NCBI GenBank assembly: GCA_017645905.1
Contig: JAGCNO010000010.1
Location: 1-52,250 of the forward strand
Length of the DNA stretch: 52,250 nucleotides
Reading direction: 5' to 3'
Origin: Prevotella sp.
GTDB taxonomy: Bacteria; Bacteroidota; Bacteroidia; Bacteroidales; Bacteroidaceae
A program made the translations under genes and the position numbers. Within the stretch, counting starts at the first letter, position 1. Every line of letters begins with the position of its first letter. A model generated the notes under the pieces. That model was not told the DNA's origin, did not search any database, and worked only from the letters and a program-made list of their open reading frames with translations. Below, piece by piece: positions 32,656 through 41,547 of the stretch.

Positions 32656-33675
32656 ATGAAAATTCTCATCATCGGTGGCACAGGCACGATTTCGAGTGCC
32701 ATCACCCGACAATTAGCAGAGAGCGGCCACGACCTGTGGCTTCTGAACCGCGGGACACGCAAGGCCGAAGTTCCTGCAAACGTGAAACAAATCATCGCCG
32801 ACATCAACGACGAACGTTCCGTGCTTGGTGGCATAGCCGCCGAGACCTTCGATGCCGTCTGCGACTTTATCGCCTTTGAGCCGTCACAGGTGGAGCGCGA
32901 CATCCGTCTTTTCCGCAACCGAACACGGCAGTACGTATTCATCTCCTCCGCCTCAGCCTACGCCAAGCCCGCCCGGAGCCCGTTTATTACCGAGGGTACA
33001 ACGCTGGCCAACCCGCATTGGCAGTACTCGCGCAACAAAATTGCCTGCGAAGAACTGCTAATGAAGGAATACCGCGAGAATGGTTTCCCTGTGACGATAA
33101 TAAGGCCCAGCCACACCTACTGTGAGCGTGGTGTTCCCCTGAGCATCCATGGTCCCAGCGGCTCATGGCCCGTCCTGAAGCGTATGCTCGACGGTAAGCC
33201 CGTCCTTGTTCACGGCGACGGCTCCTCGCTCTGGACGCTAACTTGGAACGAGGACTTCGCCCGAGGCTTCATTGGCTTGCTTGGCAACCCGAAGGCCATC
33301 GGCGAGGTGTTCCAGATTATGAGCGACGAAAGCCTCACGTGGGACCAGATTTATGAGTGCGTCGCTCAGGCCCTTGGCGTGACGCCGCGCCTCTACCATG
33401 TGGCATCCGACTTCCTCGCAGCTGTCTGTCCCAAGGACTACGACCTGGAGGGCAACCTCATCGGCGACAAGGCTGCCACGGTGCTCTTCGACTGCACAAA
33501 GCTGAAGCGCGCCGTCCCAGGCTTCTGTTGCACCACACGCTTCGATCAGGGCGTGCGTCGCTGTGTCGACTATATTCTGAGCCATCCTGAGCTCCAGGTC
33601 GAGGACGAAGCATTCGATACCTGGTGTGACCGGGTGATTGAAGCACAAGAACAAGCTAAGCAATACATAAAATGA
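32656..33675 (+). CDS. NAD-dependent epimerase/dehydratase (extended SDR)
   Basis: 339 residues. A Rossmann start KILIIGGTGTISSAI, then SSASAYAKP and YSRNKIACEE, where the Y-S-R-N-K gives the catalytic Tyr and Lys, and TIIRPSHTY. It is like the mRNA-binding/epimerase SDR group common in Bacteroidetes carbohydrate clusters. Cytoplasmic, no signal peptide, unlike the enzyme upstream. Starts 3 bp after the GH43 stop and overlaps the next gene by 4 bp (ATGA), so tightly coupled. Substrate unknown; a nucleotide sugar or free sugar is likely. Confidence 0.85.
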   Translation: MKILIIGGTGTISSAITRQLAESGHDLWLLNRGTRKAEVPANVKQIIADINDERSVLGGIAAETFDAVCDFIAFEPSQVERDIRLFRNRTRQYVFISSASAYAKPARSPFITEGTTLANPHWQYSRNKIACEELLMKEYRENGFPVTIIRPSHTYCERGVPLSIHGPSGSWPVLKRMLDGKPVLVHGDGSSLWTLTWNEDFARGFIGLLGNPKAIGEVFQIMSDESLTWDQIYECVAQALGVTPRLYHVASDFLAAVCPKDYDLEGNLIGDKAATVLFDCTKLKRAVPGFCCTTRFDQGVRRCVDYILSHPELQVEDEAFDTWCDRVIEAQEQAKQYIK

Positions 33676-34646
33676 AAGTAGGAATCATCGGAACGGGATG
33701 GATTGCCGAGAAGGCTGCCATCACCTTAAACGGATTGACTGACTGCGAGGCCTACGCCGTGGGCTCTCGCCAGCAAGAGACGGCAGACAAGTTTGCCGCC
33801 AAGTGGGACATCAAGAAGGCATACGGTTCGTATGCGGCGCTGATTGCTGACCCCGACGTGGACTTGGTGTACGTCGGCACGCCCCACTCCCACCATTACG
33901 ACGTGACGCGTGAGGCCCTCTTGGCCAGCAAGCCCTGTCTCGTGGAGAAAGCCTTCATGGCAAACGCACAGCAGACAAAAGAGATTCTCGACCTCGCCCA
34001 TGAGCGAAAGGTCTTCCTCGCCGAGGCTATCTGGACGCGCTACCAACCCGTCGTCGCCACTGTCCGCGACCTGATAAGTAGCGGCCGCATTGGCCAGCCT
34101 CACCTCATCACCGCCACCCTGGGTTACTCCATGGGAGAGAAACCACGCATCATGCGCCCCGACCTTTGTGGCGGTGCCTTGCTTGACCTCGGTGTCTATG
34201 CGCTGAACTTCGTTCGCATGTTCACCGATAGTGACATCGCCAGCATCGACGGCTACTGCGTTAAGTCTGCCACCGGCATGGACCTCACCAACACCATGAC
34301 CATCATCCTCAAGGACGGAATAGTGGCCAATGTACAGTCGTCTGCCCAGTGCGTCGGCGACAACATCGGCGTCATAGCCGGTACGGAGGGCAACCTCATC
34401 ATTGACAACATCAACAATCCTCAGACCATCACCGTCAACGGCCCCAACCGCACCTACATCGAGACCATCCGCGTACCCCAGCAGATAACGGGCTATGAGT
34501 ATCAGTTCCTAGCCTGCCGACAGGCACTCATCGACGGACTAACAGAACCACGAGAGATGCCCCACGCCGAGACGCTCTACATCATGCAGCTCATGGACGA
34601 CCTGCGCCGCAAGTGGGATGTCCGTTACCCCATGGACAAGGACTAA
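33672..34646 (+). CDS. Gfo/Idh/MocA-family oxidoreductase
   Basis: 324 residues. Rossmann KVGIIGTGWIAEKAAI, then DVDLVYVGTPHSHHYDVTREAL, LVEKAFMANAQQTKEI (usual E-K-P is E-K-A here), and the C-terminal GGALLDLGVYALNF. Uses NAD(P) to oxidise or reduce a sugar or inositol; related to trans-1,2-dihydrobenzene-diol dehydrogenase-like members. Translationally coupled to the SDR gene upstream. Confidence 0.9.
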   Translation: MKVGIIGTGWIAEKAAITLNGLTDCEAYAVGSRQQETADKFAAKWDIKKAYGSYAALIADPDVDLVYVGTPHSHHYDVTREALLASKPCLVEKAFMANAQQTKEILDLAHERKVFLAEAIWTRYQPVVATVRDLISSGRIGQPHLITATLGYSMGEKPRIMRPDLCGGALLDLGVYALNFVRMFTDSDIASIDGYCVKSATGMDLTNTMTIILKDGIVANVQSSAQCVGDNIGVIAGTEGNLIIDNINNPQTITVNGPNRTYIETIRVPQQITGYEYQFLACRQALIDGLTEPREMPHAETLYIMQLMDDLRRKWDVRYPMDKD

Positions 34647-34647
34647 A

Positions 34648-36147
34648 ATGAAAAGAATCTGTCTTTTATTATCGTTGGCAGCCCTTTTGCTGCCCTTTCC
34701 CCTCTCTGCCCAGCAGCGTTACCACGTTGGCGTCTGCGACTGGATGGTACTAAAGCGCCAGAAGTTGGGCGAGTTCCAGTTGGCCCGTGACCTGGGTGCC
34801 GACGGCGTGGAGTTAGACATGGGCGGCCTGGGCCAGCGCGAGCTGTTCGACAATAAGCTGCGCGATGAGACTGAGGCCCATCACTTCAAAGCCGTGGCCG
34901 ACTCGCTCGGCGTCGAAGTCGGGGCCGTGGCCATGAGCGGCTTCTACGCCCAGGACCTCACGAAGCGCGACAACTACATGGCACTGGTGGCCGACTGCTT
35001 CGACACCATGGACCGTATGGGCAGCGCCCCTGTGGCCTTCCTGCCCCTCGGCGGCTGTGGTAACAACTGGGCTACGGACAAGCAGAAGCGCCGTGAGGTG
35101 GTAAAAAGGCTGCACGACATCGGCGAGGCTGCAAAGGCTCGGGGCAAACGCGTAGGCATAGACACCCCGCTCGACGCGAAGGGTAACCTCAAGCTGCTGC
35201 GAGAGATAAAGAGCGAGGGCATCGCCATCTTCTACAAGTGGCAGACCATCGTGGAAAACGGCTGGGACATCGTCCGCGACATGAAGGCCCTCGGCGCTAA
35301 GAACATCTGCGCCATCCACGCCTCGAACACCGACCGCGTATGGCTGCGCAACGACTCGACCATCGACGTGCCCGCCATCAAGCGCACCCTCGACGATATG
35401 GGCTGGCAGGGCTGGCTCTTCGTGGAGCGCAGCCGAGACACCTCAATGGTGAAGAACGTGAAGATGAACTACGGCTCGAATGTGCACTATCTCAAGGAAG
35501 TATTCGGCATCCCCTACCCTTCTGAAGTGACTCTCGACAGCGCCGGTCGTGACCCCGAATACGTGCAGACCATTATCAGCCGCTCACAAAAGGCCACCGA
35601 CGAGCTGGGCATCACCTGGACGCCTGTGGGACAAAACGTGCTGAACATCATCTGCAACCGATATTTCCGCCTGAACGACATCTACGCCGAACAGTTGAGC
35701 GTTGATAGTTTAGTGTTGAGCGACATTTCTTCTACCATATCGGGCAACGATGCTGCCAAGAAACTAAAGTCTCTAAACTCTCAACTCTCAACACTCAACA
35801 TTGATTCCAAGCTATACCGCTCGCACTTCGGCTTCGAGGCCGACCTCTCCAAGTATCTCAACCCTGAGCAGATAGAGACCGTGAAGGACGTGATGACTTT
35901 CCACGTGGTGCAGGTGACCTACGACGCGCAGCTCGACATGATTCCCACCTTAAAAGAGGAGGAGAAGCAGCAGATACTCATCTGGCTAAAGGAAGCACGC
36001 GAGCTGGCCATCGACGCCGAGAGTTCGAAGAAGAAACACGAGGTGTTCGGAAAGTACAAGGGCCGCATCAACAACTACCTTTCCCGCCGCGGCTACGACC
36101 TCACGAAAGAACGCGAGGCGTGGTATGAGAGACTTAAAGGGAAGTGA
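34648..36147 (+). CDS. Exported TIM-barrel isomerase-like + DUF3826 protein
   Basis: 499 residues from ATG 34648 with a signal peptide (ICLLLSLAALLLPFPLSA). Residues ~25-290 are a xylose-isomerase-like TIM barrel (GVCDWMVLKRQKLGEFQLARD .. VGAVAMSGFYA .. GKRVGIDTPLDAKGNLKLL .. ICAIHASNTD .. WLFVERSRD). From ~306 it becomes a DUF3826-like helical domain (ISRSQKATDELGITW .. NRYFRLNDIYAEQL .. FEADLSKYLNPEQIETVKDVM). The joining region carries two sets of 7-nt repeats (35694-35721, 35771-35798) and encodes a low-complexity stretch (SLNSQLSTLN). Substrate unknown; likely sugar-related by context. Confidence 0.82.
   Translation: MKRICLLLSLAALLLPFPLSAQQRYHVGVCDWMVLKRQKLGEFQLARDLGADGVELDMGGLGQRELFDNKLRDETEAHHFKAVADSLGVEVGAVAMSGFYAQDLTKRDNYMALVADCFDTMDRMGSAPVAFLPLGGCGNNWATDKQKRREVVKRLHDIGEAAKARGKRVGIDTPLDAKGNLKLLREIKSEGIAIFYKWQTIVENGWDIVRDMKALGAKNICAIHASNTDRVWLRNDSTIDVPAIKRTLDDMGWQGWLFVERSRDTSMVKNVKMNYGSNVHYLKEVFGIPYPSEVTLDSAGRDPEYVQTIISRSQKATDELGITWTPVGQNVLNIICNRYFRLNDIYAEQLSVDSLVLSDISSTISGNDAAKKLKSLNSQLSTLNIDSKLYRSHFGFEADLSKYLNPEQIETVKDVMTFHVVQVTYDAQLDMIPTLKEEEKQQILIWLKEARELAIDAESSKKKHEVFGKYKGRINNYLSRRGYDLTKEREAWYERLKGK
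35694..35798 (+). repeat. Two oppositely oriented 7-nt repeat sets inside the TIM/DUF3826 gene
   Basis: GTTGAGC, GTTGATA, GTTTAGT, GTTGAGC (35694-35721) and CTCTAAA, CTCTCAA, CTCTCAA, CACTCAA (35771-35798) are approximate reverse complements around a 49-bp middle. The total is in frame. Confidence 0.85.
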
Positions 36148-36152
36148 ATGGG

Positions 36153-36247
36153 GAGTGAAGGAGAAGTGAAGGAGAAGTGAAAGGGACGATAGTTCTTGCG
36201 CAGAAAAGTAACGTCCCTTTCACTTCTCCTTCACTTCTCCTTCACTC
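36153..36247. terminator. Perfect 36-bp inverted repeat between convergent genes
   Basis: 36153-36188 and 36212-36247 are exact complements over 36 bp, with a 23-nt loop. Each arm contains GAAGGAGAAGTGAAGGAGAA-type steps. It lies between stops 36147 (plus) and 36249 (minus), so it can terminate both transcripts. Confidence 0.9.
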
Positions 36248-36248
36248 C

Positions 36249-37784
36249 TTAAAACCCCATATAGACCTTTCTGGACGTCCCGTCGGTGCGGCGCTCGATG
36301 CAGAGGCCTTTAGCCTTTGTCAGCGGGCGTCCCTGCAGGTCGTAATAGGTATTGTGGCTTGGTTGTTGGGTGTTGGGCAAAGAGCTGATTCCATCCGATT
36401 CCGGCCGGTCGATCATGAAGATATAGGTGTTCAGGCTTCTTGCCGGCAGGGGTACGGTGATTGTCTGTGTTGGCTCCGTGATGCTGATGTCCACCCGCTT
36501 GCAGAGGCTATTGTTGGCCGTTGAGAGCAGGTGCGTGCCGCTCTTTACCGGGTAGGGCAGTTCTATCTGCAGGTCGAGGGCGTTCTTCGTCGTATCGATG
36601 GCCATGACGATGAGCGAGTCGCCCTTGATGTAGGCCGAGGTCTCGAAGGCCGTCTCCGTATTCTTTGCCCCCGGGTCGCCCACGTTCCTGATGCTCGACT
36701 CCGTTTCCAGTCGTGTAGAGCCCGTGACGTGCTTGGCGAAGTGCGACATCACGTAGGCCCTGGGCAGCAGCGTGTTCTTCGTGTTGCCGGGGTTATACTT
36801 CGCCTCTCCCGTGCCTACGAAGGCCCAATGGGCACGCATATACCAGTAGATGTAGCCCGTACATCCGGCCAGCATACACTCGTTGAGTTCCTCAGCGAAG
36901 AGGAGCTGCTCGTGCCAGTTGGGCAGATGGTCGATGTTGTCGGTCGACGAGTGCTCCGTCATCCACACCTCCTTGCCATACTGGTGGGCAAGCTGAGCGG
37001 CGCTCCTGAGGTTGCCAAGGGGCGGGTGTCCGTAGATGTGGCCCGCAATGATGTCAACCTGGTCGCGTGCCGTCTCGTCGTTCAGCAGCATGTTGGAATA
37101 TCTCGGGTCGAAGCCCAGCGGCTCGGCGCTGATGAGGCGCACGCCGTGGAATTTCTCGCGGTCGAGCATGTAAGCATAGTTCTTTACCAGCTCCAGCTGT
37201 TGCTCGGGTGTATAGAGGCAGCCCGAGTAGCTCACCCACCAGTCGGGCTCGTTCTGGATGGAGACGGCATCCACCTTGACGCCGCAGTTTTTCATGTAGT
37301 TCAGGAACGTGTTGAGCCAGGGGAAGAACTTCTCGTAGCAGTCTTCCCTCAGCGCGCCGCGCTTGTTGCCCTGGCTGTCGCTGTTGCCGCCCTGGGCCGT
37401 TCCGTTGGTCTTGAAATCGCCGGGAGGCGACCACGGGGTGCCGAAGACCAGGGCGCCGCGCTTCTTGGCCAGCCTGGCACTGGGCACGGAGCCGTACCAG
37501 TCGTAGGGCGTGTCCCAGCCCACGTCTGCGGCAGTCATGTTGCCTTTGAAGTTAGGCGAAATCTCCATGCGCATGATGTTCAGCCCGATGGGCGACTGAT
37601 CGCCGTAGAGCAGTTTCACCGGTATCGTGTCGTTGGCAAAGGGGCACATGGCGCCGTCGCAGGCAGCAGCGCCAAACCCCGTGATGGTCTGGCAGCGGGT
37701 GTCAGTCACCGTCACCGTAATGGTTGCTGCACTGGCCGCCGAGGCCACGGCCAGCGCAAGAAAGGCAGTAATGGTTCTTTTCAT
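36249..37784 (-). CDS. GH30-family glycoside hydrolase (xylanase-like), secreted
   Basis: 511 residues from ATG 37784, with a signal peptide (MKRTITAFLALAVASAASA). The barrel has GFGAAACDGAM, FGTPWSPPGDFK, VSIQNEPDW (acid/base Glu, ~179) and WMTEHSSTDN (nucleophile Glu, ~275), a GH30 layout; the order is like subfamily 8 glucuronoxylanases, but the arginine that binds glucuronic acid cannot be assigned here. A beta-sandwich domain follows and the end (TYYDLQGRPLTKAKG .. SRKVYMGF) is a T9SS-type sorting tail. Convergent with the cluster above. The promoter is at 37815-37844. Confidence 0.88.
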   Translation of the reverse strand: MKRTITAFLALAVASAASAATITVTVTDTRCQTITGFGAAACDGAMCPFANDTIPVKLLYGDQSPIGLNIMRMEISPNFKGNMTAADVGWDTPYDWYGSVPSARLAKKRGALVFGTPWSPPGDFKTNGTAQGGNSDSQGNKRGALREDCYEKFFPWLNTFLNYMKNCGVKVDAVSIQNEPDWWVSYSGCLYTPEQQLELVKNYAYMLDREKFHGVRLISAEPLGFDPRYSNMLLNDETARDQVDIIAGHIYGHPPLGNLRSAAQLAHQYGKEVWMTEHSSTDNIDHLPNWHEQLLFAEELNECMLAGCTGYIYWYMRAHWAFVGTGEAKYNPGNTKNTLLPRAYVMSHFAKHVTGSTRLETESSIRNVGDPGAKNTETAFETSAYIKGDSLIVMAIDTTKNALDLQIELPYPVKSGTHLLSTANNSLCKRVDISITEPTQTITVPLPARSLNTYIFMIDRPESDGISSLPNTQQPSHNTYYDLQGRPLTKAKGLCIERRTDGTSRKVYMGF

Positions 37785-37814
37785 TGTAAACTGTAATAAA
37801 AGGTAATACGTCGG

Positions 37815-37844
37815 CAAAGGTACGAATAATCTTCCAAAACGCAA
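37815..37844 (-). promoter_or_regulatory. Promoter of the GH30 gene
   Basis: Minus strand TTG (37842-37844), 19 bp, TACCTTTG (37815-37822). Confidence 0.75.
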
Positions 37845-37882
37845 AAACGATTATAAAAGTTTAACGTGAGCAACGTTTTCGA

Positions 37883-37935
37883 CTTGCTCCGTTTTACTAC
37901 GCAAGCGTCACCCTTCGGGATGCCGAGCGGCAAAT
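37883..37935. repeat. Diverged copy of the TTGCTCC..GCGAG block
   Basis: CTTGCTCCGTTTTACTACGC, AAGCGTC and GCCGAGCGGC parallel the blocks at 3907-3956 and 51127-51174 with several changes. It lies in the 514-bp divergent gap between GH30 and LRR genes; with array A3 it fills that gap and I see no gene there. Confidence 0.6.
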
Positions 37936-38045
37936 CCGACTGAACGGTGGCAAATTCGACTGAACGTTTTGTAAAGATTTCTCGCAAACAAATAATGGCT
38001 GGCTGAAGCGAAAAAGCGGCATTTTTCGCATCATAAAGAAAAAAC

Positions 38046-38115
38046 GGCTTTTTCTCATAGAAGAAACTATTCTTTCTCATAGAAAGAACGGCTTTTTCTC
38101 ATAGAAGAAACGGAT
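38046..38115. repeat. 22-bp phased tandem array A3 (inverted orientation)
   Basis: TTTCTCATAGAA begins at 38051, 38073 and 38095, an exact 22-bp period, alternating GGCTTTTTCTCATAG and ATTCTTTCTCATAG. It is the A-family unit read from the other strand. Confidence 0.85.
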
Positions 38116-38227
38116 GCTTCAAGGCGCTATAATTGTTGTAAACTTTTTTTCTAATCTCGCACACCCGAGAAATAATGAGTACCTTGGATTCCGCTTTGCC
38201 GCAAGAACCGCTTTTATTTCATTTTTC

Positions 38228-38259
38228 TTGCGGGTTTTATTTTTTTTTGCTTACCTTTG
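38228..38259 (+). promoter_or_regulatory. Promoter of the BspA-like LRR gene
   Basis: TTG (38228-38230), 21 bp, TACCTTTG (38252-38259), 39 bp before the ATG. Confidence 0.75.
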
Positions 38260-38298
38260 CAAAGTCAAAACAAATCGTAACTATAAACCCTCATAATT

Positions 38299-40053
38299 AT
38301 GAAAAAAAAATTAATGCTCTTTCTGCTTGCTCTCCTGCCCTTGGTGGCAAGCTCAGCTCCCGTGCAGATTAAAGGCATCTACTACAACCTGAACACTGAG
38401 ACCGGAGAGGCCGAAGTGACGAACAGTATGGGCGGTAGTGATCAAGCTCCAAAAAGCTACTCCGGCAGCGTGGACATTCCATCCTCTGTCAACTTCGGCG
38501 GAATTGAATATAGCGTGACCAGCATCGGAGACCGTGCTTTCTCTACATGCGTCGACCTGACCTCAGTCACCATTCCCAACAGTGTGACGAGCATAGGAGA
38601 CTATGCTTTCAATTATTGCACACACTTGCCATCCATCATAATTCCCAGTAGTGTGACCAGCATAGGAGAACTTGCATTTTTTGAATGTTACGACCTTGAA
38701 TCCATCTATATTCCCAGGAGCGTGACAAGTATAGGACAGTATGCTTTCTCTGAATGTGGTTTGTCCTCCGTCTCGATTTCCAGCACCCTGACGAGCATTG
38801 AAAATGGTCTTTTCGAGCTTTGCCAAAAACTGACCTCCGTCACGATTCCCAGTAGCGTGACGAGCATAGGAAAGCGCGCTTTCTTGAACTGCTCCGGCCT
38901 TACCTCTGTCACGATTGGCTGCCGCGTGGAAAGTATAGGAAGCCGCGCATTCAGCGGTTGCAGTAATCTGACTACCATCACCTCGATGATTATAAATCCT
39001 CTTGAGATAGGAGATGATGTGTTCCAATCCAAGACTTATTCCTCCGCCACTCTCTGCGTTCCCATAGGAACGAAGGGGAAATATGAAGCCACTGCGGCGT
39101 GGAACAAGTTCCAGAACATCGAGGAGATGGGTGTGGAGATTGACGGCATCTACTACTTACTGAACCCGGAGACCAAAGAGGCCGAGGTGACGAACCGATT
39201 GGCCGGCGATTACAATGGGGAGGGAAGCTACTCAGGGAGTGTCGTTATTCCTCCTACGGTCATTTACAATGGTGAGGAATACACCGTGAGGATAATAGGA
39301 GGCTATGCTTTCTATGGTAGCCCTGACCTTACCTCCGTCACGATGCCTGAGAGTGTGACGACCTTAAAAATCGATGCTTTTGCGGGTTGTACTGGCCTGA
39401 CCTCCATCACGATTCCAAACAGTGTTACGAAAATAGATTTATTCGTTTTCTCGGCTTGCAGCGGCCTGACCTCCGTCACGATTGGCGACAACGTGGAGAC
39501 CATTGGGAGCTATGCTTTTGCTGGTTGCTCTGGCCTGACCTCCGTTACGATTCCAAACAGCGTAAAGATAATGGAAAACGCTGTTTTCTATCAATGCACT
39601 GGCCTGACATCTGTCACGTTAGGCTCTGGGCTGACCTCCATAGGAGAGCTTGTGTTCTTGAGTTGTAGCAACCTGACGTCCGTCACTTCGTTAATCACCG
39701 ATCCTTTTGAAATCAACGAAAATGTGTTCTATACCGATGCCACTTCATTTACCTCCGCCACCCTTTACGTCCCCAAGGGAACGAAGGAAAAATACGAAGC
39801 CACTCCGGCATGGAACCTGTTCCAGAAGATCGAGGAGATAGAAGTAACGGAGAAGAAGGGCGACGTGAACGGTGACGGTGCCGTCGACGTGGCCGACATT
39901 GCCACCATCATCGACGTCATGGCAGGAAAGGCTCTGCAGTACAAGGGCAAAGCCGACGTGAACGGTGACGGTGCCGTCGACGTGGCCGATATTGCCGCAG
40001 TGATAGACATTATGGCAGCAAACGCAAGGAGAAAAGCAAAGACCCAACGGTAA
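38299..40053 (+). CDS. BspA-like leucine-rich repeat surface protein with dockerin-like C-terminus
   Basis: 584 residues with signal peptide (LMLFLLALLPLVASSA). Two similar halves, each opening IDGIYY/IKGIYY and NLNTETGEAEVTN, then ~8 or so LRR_5 units ([18 protein letters not shown]; about 23 residues each), ending ATLCVPIGTKGKYEATAAW. The C-terminus (525-575) has two Ca-binding dockerin-like segments (DVNGDGAVDVADI, twice). BspA-like proteins bind host matrix or other bacteria. The dockerin part suggests docking on a partner module. Confidence 0.9.
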   Translation: MKKKLMLFLLALLPLVASSAPVQIKGIYYNLNTETGEAEVTNSMGGSDQAPKSYSGSVDIPSSVNFGGIEYSVTSIGDRAFSTCVDLTSVTIPNSVTSIGDYAFNYCTHLPSIIIPSSVTSIGELAFFECYDLESIYIPRSVTSIGQYAFSECGLSSVSISSTLTSIENGLFELCQKLTSVTIPSSVTSIGKRAFLNCSGLTSVTIGCRVESIGSRAFSGCSNLTTITSMIINPLEIGDDVFQSKTYSSATLCVPIGTKGKYEATAAWNKFQNIEEMGVEIDGIYYLLNPETKEAEVTNRLAGDYNGEGSYSGSVVIPPTVIYNGEEYTVRIIGGYAFYGSPDLTSVTMPESVTTLKIDAFAGCTGLTSITIPNSVTKIDLFVFSACSGLTSVTIGDNVETIGSYAFAGCSGLTSVTIPNSVKIMENAVFYQCTGLTSVTLGSGLTSIGELVFLSCSNLTSVTSLITDPFEINENVFYTDATSFTSATLYVPKGTKEKYEATPAWNLFQKIEEIEVTEKKGDVNGDGAVDVADIATIIDVMAGKALQYKGKADVNGDGAVDVADIAAVIDIMAANARRKAKTQR

Positions 40054-40082
40054 AAAAAGTTTACAACATTTTTTGCGTCGAG

Positions 40083-40170
40083 AAAAAGCCGTTTTTTCTA
40101 TGAGAAAAAGCCGTTCTATCTATGGGAAAGATTAGTTTAATCTTTGCGAAAAAGCCGTTCTTTCTCGGAG
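40083..40170. repeat. 22-bp phased tandem array A4
   Basis: CCGTT starts at 40089, 40111 and 40155, i.e. steps of 22 and 44, so a degenerate unit sits at 40133. The array lies just after the LRR gene and ~150 bp before the promoter at 40317. The gap 40054-40456 contains this array, that promoter and the short leader ORF. Confidence 0.8.
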
Positions 40171-40316
40171 GGGCGGATAATAGCATTTTCCTTGCAACCG
40201 AAGGACTCCGTCTGTTATGCGAAAAATATTTACAACACATACGGTTTCATCCGCTCAGTCGGATTTGCAATCCAGCGGAACTGGGCGGAACTGTGTGAAA
40301 AAAAATGTAAAAACAG

Positions 40317-40347
40317 TTTGTGCTTTCGTTTATTATGTTTACCTTTG
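40317..40347 (+). promoter_or_regulatory. Promoter cut off from its gene by the IS
   Basis: TTTG (40317-40320), 19 bp, TACCTTTG (40340-40347). Before insertion it would have driven the leader and the gene at 42208. Confidence 0.7.
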
Positions 40348-40360
40348 CAAACGATACGGA

Positions 40361-40456
40361 ATGAACCGCATCATAAAATACTGTGCCTATGACTTAGAAA
40401 AGTTACATTCTTTTAGGATAAAGAAGCGTTTGCTTTTAATTCTTGCTTCTAAAAAT
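40361..40456 (+). pseudogene. Short leader ORF, 3' end interrupted by the IS
   Basis: ATG 40361 opens MNRIIKYCAYDLEKLHSFR. Joining the sequence across the IS (removing it and one target copy) gives a 35-residue peptide ending in LASKNRQI then TGA. It sits 14 bp from the promoter -7 and could be a leader peptide or a chance frame. In the present sequence it reads on into the IS end, stopping at 40507. Confidence 0.5.
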
Positions 40457-40479
40457 GGATCACCTGTAAATTCCTGTGT

Positions 40480-41547
40480 TTATCCGTATATCATTGATAG
40501 CCTATAGAGGAAGAAGTCCACATCGATTACTCCTCTGAGCTGTGCGCGGAATTGTTTAATCTTCGAATTAAGTGATTCTGCCGAGGCATTGGTTGCACGA
40601 TTCAGGAAATAGTTGAGAACCTCATCTTCCCTATCACGGATAGTGTCAGCGGCCGTACTGAAGGCATCGTTGCCCATCGCCTTGACTTTGTCATACCATT
40701 TCTGTATGCTTTCGTATCCGCTTATCCATGTGGCTCTTGGGTTGCTGAAGATCATCCTCAGTGAATGTACGATGGAATAGGCTTCTTCAAGGTCTGGATA
40801 TCGCTCGAAGAGGAGCCTGACACGTTCTTTCTGTGTAGCCGTCCACTTGTCTGCGGACACTATCAGGGAGTATCTGCAACGGGCAAGCAGCTCCGGCACG
40901 GTGTCGCCATTGGACAAGCGCTCCGGCACGAATGCCTTGTTCTTGCGGATGGGCTTCCTGCCACGCTTGTCCTTCTTGTTCTTCTTGCGACGCCTGAGAC
41001 TCTTTTCGTACTTCTCCTTGAGGTCCTCCTTGAATTGCCTGCGTTGCTCGTTCTGTGCCTTCTGCTCCTCCTTCTTATGCCTCAGGCGCAGTTCCTGCAT
41101 GGCGTCCGAGACAAGCTGCTGCATGTGGAACCGGTCAAGCGTGATGTCTGCATACGGGAAGCACTGCAGCACTATCTGATGCATACCCTCAGAGAAGTCC
41201 ATCGTCACCTCGCGTACCTTGGCGCGCAGATACCAGTGGATATTCATCAGCGCCGCCACGACATCCTCCACCCTAGTGCCGCTGACGATGGCCACGAGGG
41301 CGCCCTTGCGGCCATGGGCTTCCTTGTTGGAGATGATGGTATAGAGGTCACCATTGGAGAGAGCGGTCTCGTCAATACTGAGGTCGGGGCCGATGTTCCT
41401 GGGGAACACAAGCCATTTCCGGGCATGCTCCCTGTGCTTCCAGGTGCGGAAGTCGCTCAGATGGTCCTTGTAGGAACGCTCGAAATCGTCACCCTTGACG
41501 TGATATGGTTTCTGGAGCGATCTGGCCGTAATCGGGGATGTATCCAA
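40480..41547 (-). CDS. ISAon1-like transposase, catalytic part
   Basis: 355 codons after the frame overlap. DDE-type ISL3-like transposase: ISL3 features SIDETALSNGDLYTIISNK (first Asp), VTMDFSEGMHQIVLQCFPYADITLDRFHMQQL (second Asp) and, near the end, LNYFLNRATNASAESLNSKIK (catalytic Glu). The frame opens at a TTG inside the upstream gene, so translation is likely by frameshift or coupling. Appears intact. Confidence 0.88.
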   Translation of the reverse strand: MDTSPITARSLQKPYHVKGDDFERSYKDHLSDFRTWKHREHARKWLVFPRNIGPDLSIDETALSNGDLYTIISNKEAHGRKGALVAIVSGTRVEDVVAALMNIHWYLRAKVREVTMDFSEGMHQIVLQCFPYADITLDRFHMQQLVSDAMQELRLRHKKEEQKAQNEQRRQFKEDLKEKYEKSLRRRKKNKKDKRGRKPIRKNKAFVPERLSNGDTVPELLARCRYSLIVSADKWTATQKERVRLLFERYPDLEEAYSIVHSLRMIFSNPRATWISGYESIQKWYDKVKAMGNDAFSTAADTIRDREDEVLNYFLNRATNASAESLNSKIKQFRAQLRGVIDVDFFLYRLSMIYG

